Source of the DNA: Parastagonospora avenae f. sp. tritici 18332-5
Taxonomy: Eukaryota > Ascomycota > Dothideomycetes > Pleosporales > Phaeosphaeriaceae
Length of the DNA: 64,000 nucleotides
Assembly: GCA_022559985.1 (NCBI GenBank)
Contig: JAFJTR010000022.1
Location: forward strand, 1-64,000
Reading direction: 5' to 3'
The stretch's first letter is position 1. Each line of letters begins with the position of its first letter. The position numbers were made by a program, and so were the translations under genes. Below, in pieces: positions 56,481-64,000 of the stretch. The notes under the pieces are model-generated. The model ran no database searches. It was not told the DNA's origin and saw nothing but the letters and a program-made list of their open reading frames with translations.

Positions 56481-58158
56481 CTACTGAACCTTAGAGATCT
56501 TGAATCCGCCCGGAACTAGCTTTTGGAAAACACCCTCGGGATCGTACTTTTGTGCTGCCGCTTTCATCTTCTTTACGTTCTCTGGACCATAGCTTGCAAG
56601 CGGATCCTGCTTCTTGTCCGCATAGCCCATGTACAGGTATGGATTATCGGCGCCAATGCTTTCGGCATATGCCCGAATATTGTTGACGAGGTCTGCGCCA
56701 GCCGTCTGAAAGAGCTTGTCCTGCTCTGAGCCCTGCCAAAATATGTACGGTTGGTACACTGAGGTTTGATGTCAGCATCTAATCTTATAACAAGACACGT
56801 TTACATACAACATAGGACCTGATCATCGAAACGTTCGAGCCCGAGTATGTTGCCACCTCTTTCGGCACTTTGCCGCCAGTATGCGGGAGCCAGTGGTTGG
56901 TAAAGTGTGTAAATGCCCCAGTCTCCTGTTGCCTTGGCTTTGAGGTTCGCGAGAACTTCCATGTAGATCTCATAGGACTTGGTCAGCACTCTCAAATCGT
57001 TTGCGAAAGTGAGAGTACTGAAATGTACACTGAGTTGACGTCAGTCGACCTCGTGATCATAAATATTGACGGCTTACCTGTAAGTATTAGGCTGTTCCAA
57101 CTCTTTGGCAAGAGTGGACATATTCTTGAGCCCTGTGGTATCTGAGATATTTCCAGGTATTGCCATGAACTCATCATAAGCCGGAGAGTTCGCCACAGGA
57201 TCTGCATAATCGTATGCATTCGCGACTAGATCAACGCCAACAGCGCTCATGTACGCTGGCATGATAATGGCGGCGCCTTTGACGTGCTTGTCCATATTGT
57301 TGGCAAAATTGACCAATGCCTTGAACTGTGCGTCGATGGTCGTACTGAGATAAGTCACTAGGCCACCCCACATTCCCTTGTATGGGAACGTCCTGAACGT
57401 CAGGGCCGTCACGATACCAAAATTGTTGCCGCCGCCCTTGAGAACCGTGAAGAGATCGGAGTTACTCGTCCGCGAAGCTGTCACAACGCTACCATCTGCA
57501 AGAACCACTTCGAACTCAAGCACGTTATCGCAGATGAGGCCATGCTCAGGTGTGAAATAAGAAATCCCGCCAACCAATGTCAATCCACCTACTCCGACTG
57601 TGGCGGATCGACCGCCGGTTGTAATGACGCCGAGAGGTTCGAGAGTAGCAAACACGTCATGCCAGCTCGCACCTGGACCAACCTCGACAAGCTTGTCCTT
57701 CTCGTTGTAATCAATAGAACTAATGTACTTCAGGTCGATGGTCACCCCTTCGATATTAGAAGCACCGGCATTAGGAGTGTGTCCGCCACTGCGGATCGCA
57801 AAACCGCACTGCTTCAGGAAACTAGCACCAGCCAGTACTTTCACGGCGGTTGAGACGTCTTCGGTGTTTCTTGGCTGCACAATACAACTGGGTTTTATCG
57901 ATTGCTGTTTGACATCGAAGTATGACCGCAATCGTGAATTGTAGTCGCTGTGTCCTGGGTGCAGTATGCGGTCTTTTAGAGGGCCAGTTGCAAGGGCTGC
58001 ACACTTGAGGAACGTATCAATATTTGGAGTATCATGAAGAAAACCATACTCACACAGCTTCCAGGATAGAGGAACTCTGCACGCTCCTCGACTGTCTCAT
58101 TCTGCGCTCCCGCAAATGGCAAGCTGACCGCAGCAAGCAGCACAATTGTACCGATCAT
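56481..58158 (-). CDS. Secreted FAD-linked oxidase (BBE type), 509 aa
   Basis: Four exons: 58054-58158, 57078-58003, 56809-57029 and 56481-56758. Introns are 50, 48 and 50 nt with GTGAGT, GTAAGC and GTATGT donors. The N-terminus MIGTIVLLAAVSLPFAGAQ is a clear signal peptide; the ATG at 58158 is used since the frame upstream begins with GTG. The FAD_binding_4 fold shows PSCIVQPRNTEDVSTAV and FAIRSGGHTPNAGASNIEG, where H110 should attach FAD covalently. Other blocks are GGISYFTPEHGLICDNV and LKGGGNNFGIVTALTF. The C-terminal BBE segment is NVKKMKAAAQKYDPEGVFQK. The second covalent Cys of bicovalent relatives is not present in the HGLICDNV block at the usual position. Fungal members oxidise carbohydrates, alcohols or secondary metabolites; the substrate cannot be told. 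No biosynthetic cluster surrounds it. Confidence 0.9.
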
Positions 58159-58787
58159 GTTCGCAACACTCACGCAAGAAAAAGGAGGGGCAGGCTTTCG
58201 TAAACGATTCCAAAATACGTGAAGCCAAAAATTTATAATATTTGCGGTCAGCCCAGAGAAGCGATAAAAGAGTTCGACGTAGGTCGTCCCAGCGTCTAGA
58301 TCTCGGCGAAGTTTACTGTTTCAAGACAAAATGGCTCTCTACACCGCGGCTTTCTGCAGGCGTGACCATCCTGCAGGATGACTTGCTCCTCCATTCGCTC
58401 GCTAAACGCCGACTGCAAGGTTCGGACCGCCGGCGTATATGGAAGCAGTCTTACCACCGATATCACGTCCAATGACCACACAAGCTCATTACCATTTGGT
58501 GAGAGTACATGTCTGACTCTATGACGAGTCGCTACGTCCTTGAAGTGGCATAGTACTCATCTAAAGTTGCACTAGCCTATTTCAATGGACGAAAATTAAT
58601 TCATGTTGTTACAGACCTAGTTAGCATCCTTGGAAAGACCTTGAACATGTCACTGTTTCAGTTGTCTGAAACTCTTGCAGCCATCCGAGCAGACATAAGA
58701 TTCACTTTGTGCACACCGTCGCTGCAGCAAACCTTATGCTTATACTGTAGCCTATATATCTCAAAACCCGACACACACATCATCACA
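58159..58787. other. Intergenic, no gene seen
   Basis: This 0.6 kb contains the promoter of the FAD oxidase and short unrelated frames only. Confidence 0.35.
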
Positions 58788-59154
58788 ATGGCACCTGCGA
58801 CGAAGCCCCGCGACATTGCGGATGCGCCCCGCATCCAGACGCCTGGAGGAACAAGGTCGCCATTTGAATGAGGACGAATTCGAGAAGTCCTCTGAGCTGC
58901 ATCGGCAGTTCCGGAAGGAAGTGGCGTAGAATCCGCGCATGCTGTAGGTGCACCGCCATGCTTTTACTTATCTTGGGTCCGATGACCAGGAGGTATCGCG
59001 AGTAGCCGAAGAGAACCAAGTATGGCGTGCAGATGTGGGAAGGAAGAAGACTGCGAAGAACGATCTCGATCAGGAAAAGATAGCGGAGATGGAGGAGAAG
59101 GAGGCTTTAGCAAAAGCTAAGTATGCGCCGCGCAAGCCACAACGTGGTATGTAA
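58788..59154 (+). pseudogene. Decayed small charged-protein gene
   Basis: The ATG at 58788 opens MAPATKPRDIADAPRIQTPG, which stops soon after. The coding sense continues in the next frame as HLNEDEFEKSSELHRQFRKE, is hit by TAG codons at 58927 and 58945, then goes on as HAFTYLGSDDQEVSRVAEEN and a Lys/Glu-rich tail to TAA at 59152. One frame change plus two stops in 370 bases indicate inactivation. Both stops would be CAG before a single C-to-T change. The remaining text is hydrophilic and helical and resembles a small fungal protein I cannot name. A spliced functional gene seems unlikely because no intron removes both stops. Confidence 0.6.
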
Positions 59155-59385
59155 TCCCTTCCAAGCACACCATGATCACACACTGACACTGTATGAGTGC
59201 TAGAGCACCGCTCATAGCTCCGTACTACACAGCAGCCTAGAGATCGTCAACAGAAGTGGGAACGTGATTGAGGAACTCTTGCAGCAGATTGGAGTCACTT
59301 AATGCCCTAAAATACAGGGAACAGTCGATTTCGAATTCTTTGAGATATTCCAGATTGCTATATACATTGCCCCACGTCTACTATT

Positions 59386-62300
59386 TCAACACTCTGTACC
59401 ACCAGCCCCAGCACCACTACCGAAGATTTTGTCGATCCGCGTCGCCCTTTCCCATACTACCTCATCTTCACCACTCTCGACACCCTTCTTCTTGAAGTAC
59501 AGGATCCGGTGCTGCGGAATGAACTCGTCGTCTGTCTGTTCAGTCTTCCACTTCTCCAATCCTGTCTCCCTCGGGCCCAGAAAGCGATCCTCATAGCCGA
59601 TGACGTATTCAGCTGGATCGAGATTTGGGTCCCATCGCAAGCGGTGCAAGACGTCAGATGCTGGACGAAGTTTCGAGGAAGAGAGGGGAGTTGCAGTTGG
59701 TTTGGGACGTTGCGGAATCGCTCGTTTAAGCGGCTCATCGGGCTCATCCGAGAGTTCTTCGATTTCCTCCTCATCATCTGAATCCGGGTCTAGTTCCGCA
59801 ACGTAGTCGCCCCACTCGCGATCGTCCAGGCGCAAGCTCTTGAAGTTATTGGCCTTGTCGAGTGATATATCAATCCAGCAAATACTTGAATTATAGTTCC
59901 TCTCGTCTGTCTTGAGCTGTGTGAGAAATCGATCCAGAATCTTGTCTAGAGCTTGCTTCGCACTAGCTTTGTCCTCCTGAGTGTCCAGCATGTAGGTGTT
60001 TGAGCGCCTGGAGAGTCCAATGAGGTAGCAGCCATGGTAATCACCTCCTTCGATCATCTCGCTATCGGTAAAGCGTGCTGGCCATATACGTACAGCCAGA
60101 TCGGGAAGCATTTTGTAGATGTCAACAACGAGTGACAGACATCTCGACTCTACCCAACCGACCAAGCTCTTGCCCTTCGCTAGTGATCTGCCCCAAAACT
60201 GGATATCAATCTTGACATAACTGCTGTGGGCGCTCAAGAAGTCACTAGCGCCTGTGACTGGACTGAGGGCCGCCTGATGTGAGTTGTCCATCGATCCGAA
60301 GAATTTCTTCCAGGTCATGCTGGGGTCCGCCAATGCTTCATCAGCAGCCTTCATCTCGCTGACCAATGTATGAAGTCCAGGCAGTGTGGAGGTGTGCGCG
60401 ATATTCGAGTTGGGCGCGTGAAAGCCCAAGACTACCATGGGTTCCCTTGCGCTGCGGTGGTAGCGGGGCTTCTGCTTGTGAAAGAAGGCATCGTACATCA
60501 TATCATTCGTCCAGTCGAAATTAGCAAAATGATGGAAAAAGCTCGAAACCAAGTCTGGAGCTGTGACGGAGCCGGAATCATGAGCGAGACACTTTGCAGC
60601 CCATGAAAGCATGAGAGTGATATGAACACCTCCAAGATATCCAAATTTGGCAGAGTAGATGCCTCGACGGACAGCCCAGAGCTTTATGCATCGGTATGCC
60701 AATCGGAAAGCAGAGAGAGATGGAAGGGTCCTTTGGATGTAGAGCAGATCCCGGTAAGGCTTGAGCTTGCGCAGTGAAAGAATGGAGAGGTTGAAGATAG
60801 GATCAGATGCTGGAAGGCCTGCAAACTCAGACCATCTAGAAACTAGTCAGTATTTACGAACAGGGCGTTACTGCGGCAATGCTTACCTTTCTACTACCCT
60901 AGCAGCTGGGCAATACTGTAGATCCATAGCCACACCCAATACGGACAGCTCCAACATGGTACCAGTGTTTGCCTCAACCTTTCTCAGAACGCGCACACCC
61001 TGGTCGTGCGCCTTAAAAAGCCTTTGTCGAGCGAGCTTGAAGAAAGTCTTTGAGCTAATGGTACCGATGCAAAGACAGTCGATGTCAGATCCGGATGTCC
61101 ATGCACCGAGAGCATAGGAGCCAACTGGAACGATGACCATTGGTACATCAGACTTTGATGTTTCATAATCGCCAGAAGTACCGTAAACAACCTGCTTGAG
61201 AATCTCCAAAGCCTTCTTGCGCTGTTGAACTTCCTCCTCAGAAGGAAACATGCCTCCAGCAGCGAGGACCGAATCCAGTTCGGTAGACTGAGACAGGCAT
61301 GGGCCGGCTCGTTTGAGCCCTACCTTCATCCGATTAGCCAGCTCAAGAGATTGCCCTTCGGACTTGAGGAACTCCAAGGTGGACCTGATGCCCGCGTGGT
61401 CGCTGGGAACCACCTGTTGGCCGTCGACTTCCGAAGGCAATCCGAAGTGGTTGCATCGCGAGACTCTGAAGTTGTCCTGGAAGCGAGCAAAAATTCTGTC
61501 ATATCTCTGCGGTCTACCAATGGAATTCTCAGATGTAGCTGCTGCGAGAATGTTGTTCCTGGGATCAAAAGTTCCTCCCTCTTCACCATCGAACAGTTCG
61601 TCGTAGGTACTGGATACCACTTCGTCGGTTGCCTCAACGCGAGCGACTGCCCAGGTGTCAATCAATCCAGCATCATTGAGTTCCATCTCTATCGAGGAAA
61701 GTGCCGCAACAGTCTCTCTCGAAATGCTTCCCTCCTTCAAGGCAGTATCGATAGTGTATGTTGAGGTGGGTATGTTGAAGTCTCCTGCGATGACCCAAGC
61801 ATCCGCATCGTGTTGATCCACAAGATAGTCTCTTAAAGCCTGGAGCTGTTCATTCTTTGCTGCCACTGAACTGTCGGTCAGACCCGCAGTTAAATGGACG
61901 CCAGCAACTACCAGATTCTGCTGGCTGGAGGTTTCATTCGAGATGATTCCTCCGAAATTTGCGACTAATGCACCCTTGTACTTTTGCTGGAACGATACAA
62001 ATTTCCAGCTGAAGCACCAGCGACTAAAGATGATGACGTTGCGCAAATTAGGAAGTGGACCAATATTTGGCTGACTTGGTGGGCCATGCGAGGCGTATGG
62101 GTAGCGTTCCTGGATCTCTGGAATGCTCAGAATGTACGAGAGAAAATCGTCGGAGACCTCTTGGAGCACTAGGACATCCGCCGTGGCGGATTCGGAGAGG
62201 ATCGTTGATATGAGAAACGGATCACGCTCGTGCGTTGGAGGATACTCGGAGTCAATGAGCACATTATAGCTCGAGATCTTCAGGTTACTCGCATGTGTGT

Positions 62301-63096
62301 CGATCTGGCTGGTGTTGTCACACACTGACCAGACGTCTTGTTGTGGGTCATAATTGTATGTTTGCCCCGACTGTAGGTTGCGGTTGGCAGTTGGTGTGTT
62401 TCTGATAGGAACTTCTCCTTGTTCGTCGTCCCCGACACTCAAGTCTTTGGCGGCCGTGGGATCTTGCTCAATCCAGTGCTCTGGTGTAGAAGGCCTCCAG
62501 GCGTCTTCGGGGCGAGCTATATCAATCACGCCCCATAACCTCATACAATCAACTGGGCCGGAGCGATCACGGACGAGTATAGCGAGCGCTCCGACCGGAA
62601 ACTGTAGTTTAGGCAGAAGCCGAGCCTTGCTCAACAGGAACTGTTGTGAAAAGAGCGTGTTGTTCTCGGTCTGTCCAATAGTGAGATGTAAATTGCTGGG
62701 CCCGGGCTTTTGGCCAAGAGCCTGCATTGCCATTGAACGGAGTGAAGCCATAGATGAATCTGATTTGGATTGATCCTCCTGAAGGAATACGGTGCTGTTG
62801 TTGCGATGCTTGAAGATGCCCGCGTCCGAGAGTGTCGTCGTATGTGATTTGCTCGTGTCGAGATGTTCGTCAAAGTATGCTTTCAGTTGCTCCTGCGCCC
62901 GTGGAAGATTCTCCGGTGCAACGAATGGATATATGAGGTTGATGTGAGCTGGCCACTTCCCGTAGGCCTTGTCGTATAGTTCGCGGAGTTGGTTAACATG
63001 TCCGCATGCTGTATCGGGTGCAATGATACACAACGCGGTATCGTTTGAGTTGATGCGAATTGCATCAGAAAACTGTGATGCTTCGATGCCTGCCAT
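59386..63096 (-). CDS. Multidomain RNA-end processing enzyme: 2H + EEP + nucleotidyltransferase + MJ1316, 1219 aa
   Basis: Two exons, 60887-63096 and 59386-60835, flank a 51-nt intron (GTAAGC...CTAG). Residues about 18-200 form a 2H phosphoesterase (2'-5' RNA ligase superfamily) with H51-I-N and H137-L-T motifs. Residues about 272-577 are an endonuclease/exonuclease/phosphatase domain with N278, E313, GDFN (438-441) and SDH (565-567) all intact. Residues about 620-1000 are a poly(A) polymerase-type nucleotidyltransferase with G659-S660, D671, D673 and D725. An acidic linker follows (DPDSDDEEEIEELSD). The last 100 residues (LHRLRWDPNLDPAEY, RILYFKKKG, ERATRIDKIFGSG) match the MJ1316/DUF504 domain, proposed to recognise cyclic RNA ends. 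Together these suggest trimming, end-healing and tailing of RNA. Domain calls are strong; the combined function is inference. It is divergent from the F-box-like gene at 63625. Confidence 0.92.
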
Positions 63097-63624
63097 TTCT
63101 AAGAACTGCCAAGTACGATACTAATGAATGCTTCCGAAAAGATAATAAGATAGTGTATCTCAAACATGCAAACAAGCAGAATGTAAAGATCTTGGTGAAT
63201 GGTCAATTGAGGGAACTCTCGACCTTACTTATAGGGCAGAATGATACTCTCGTAGTAGTATCCTGATACATACACTGATCTAAGCCCGATATGGAGTCGT
63301 GACTCCTGCGAGTATGAATGCCTTGTCACAGTTTCGTGTGAGCCAAAGTGAGTCATTTACGCTAACGCTTTTCGGACGCTGCGCCACATGAGCCACTCCA
63401 CTCACTCCACCTCGGCTTTACTTCTCATGTTTCCGTCAATGCATTGTTCAATGTTTGCAGGGCTTTGGAACGGGGAAGTGAAGGTGATGAGCAAGAGGAA
63501 AGATGTGGTGTCATAAGTGAAAGACCCGATGAACCTCCGTCCGAGCGGGGCTGAGGCGGCAGCCGACACCGGTTTTTAATCAGGAGCGCTCTTTCCACCA
63601 CGACCAAAACCAGCACAACAAATC
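63097..63624. promoter_or_regulatory. Divergent promoter region
   Basis: This 0.5 kb lies between divergently transcribed genes and shows only short frames. It presumably contains both promoters. Confidence 0.35.
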
Positions 63625-64000
63625 ATGCCGGGACTTCTAGATCTTCCCAGTGAACTTCTCTTCAATATCATCGGTTATGTCGACTCTTCGCCATACGCTT
63701 CAAGTCCCGACCAGAAGCGCTACCGGCCGGCACGCCTGCAAAGCCGAGCCGTTGTGTGTTTCCCGACTATAGATGCTTCATGGCCCAGCCACACGCGTAA
63801 CTTGATGTTCGCATGCAAAACACTGCATGACGAAGTAACTGCCTTCCTCTCAAAAGCGCCTCGAGCTTTCGAGCTCGACATAGCAATCGTCAACAACCAC
63901 TGGATCTGGCCGATATGGACGTACATCCCAGGCACGAAGATAGACGACTTGATCGAAAACCTGAATATCAACCTCATACACTGCTGCAATGAAGACGAGC
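63625..64000 (+). CDS. F-box-like protein, 5' part only
   Basis: An ATG at 63625 opens a frame that continues to the window edge (125 codons). The start PGLLDLPSELLFNIIGYVDS matches the LP-x-E-LL-x-x-I core of the F-box, which binds Skp1 in SCF ubiquitin ligases. The following residues (LMFACKTLHDEVTAFL) fit the second F-box helix and the adjoining segment often seen in fungal proteins of this kind. The substrate-binding part lies outside the window. The start context ATCATGCCG is acceptable. Family call is moderately sure. Confidence 0.65.
   Translation, partial: MPGLLDLPSELLFNIIGYVDSSPYASSPDQKRYRPARLQSRAVVCFPTIDASWPSHTRNLMFACKTLHDEVTAFLSKAPRAFELDIAIVNNHWIWPIWTYIPGTKIDDLIENLNINLIHCCNEDE

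Noticed and set aside
58027..58173. Start of the FAD oxidase at a GTG upstream of 58158
   Set aside because: Fungal nuclear genes start at ATG, and the ATG at 58158 gives a perfect signal peptide.
1..64000. CRISPR arrays, operons, riboswitches, insertion sequences with terminal repeats
   Set aside because: The intron-containing fungal genes make prokaryotic features unexpected, and none was visible on reading.

Overview
The window looks like nuclear DNA of a filamentous ascomycete (Pezizomycotina; Dothideomycetes is my inference from overall gene style, not proven). The evidence is a set of protein-coding genes on both strands with short GT-AG introns (mostly 46-75 nt), branch points of the CTAAC/CTGAC type, CT-rich leaders, and fungal families such as a Zn2Cys6 regulator, a DUF3433 membrane protein, a TRPY channel, Mon1 and a Dsd1-type enzyme. 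I see no operons, CRISPR array, rRNA or intact tRNA gene. All splice sites were inferred by hand from frame continuity, splice consensus and protein-family motifs.

Layout. 0.4-6.5 kb: a small mitochondrial-type protein and a five-exon DUF3433 protein. 8.2-10.5 kb: a vacuolar Yvc1-like channel. 11.3-12.0 kb: a broken BTB/POZ gene. 12.5-14 kb: a D-serine dehydratase-like enzyme. 14.3-23.7 kb: three fungal proteins I do not recognise, including one of 1,569 residues that is largely low-complexity. 26.0-29.0 kb: aldose 1-epimerase and a Zn2Cys6 regulator. 29.0-36.6 kb: a gene-poor stretch. 36.6-40.7 kb: two tiny multi-exon genes around a protein tyrosine phosphatase. 41.5-43.9 kb: Mon1. 45.4 kb: a small proline-rich protein, then another gene-poor stretch to 50.4 kb. 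50.4-58.2 kb: a METTL24-like methyltransferase, an MFSD5-like molybdate transporter, a J-domain protein and a secreted FAD oxidase, all on the minus strand. 58.8-59.2 kb: a decayed small gene. 59.4-63.1 kb: a 1,219-residue RNA-processing protein. 63.6 kb to the end: the 5' part of an F-box-like gene.

The genes do not form one pathway. Two share a compartment: the Yvc1-like channel and Mon1 both act at the vacuole. The most interesting item is the 59.4-63.1 kb protein. It joins a 2H phosphoesterase, an EEP nuclease/phosphatase, a poly(A)-polymerase-type nucleotidyltransferase and a C-terminal MJ1316 (DUF504) domain, which together look like a single-chain RNA-end repair or tailing enzyme. Second is the tyrosine phosphatase, where a probable third exon would add a C-terminal membrane anchor.

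Several genes are hidden from simple ORF reading because their exons are tiny (36,627-37,005 and 40,411-40,714). Two introns appear to use GC-AG sites, one of them in frame and so invisible as an interruption.
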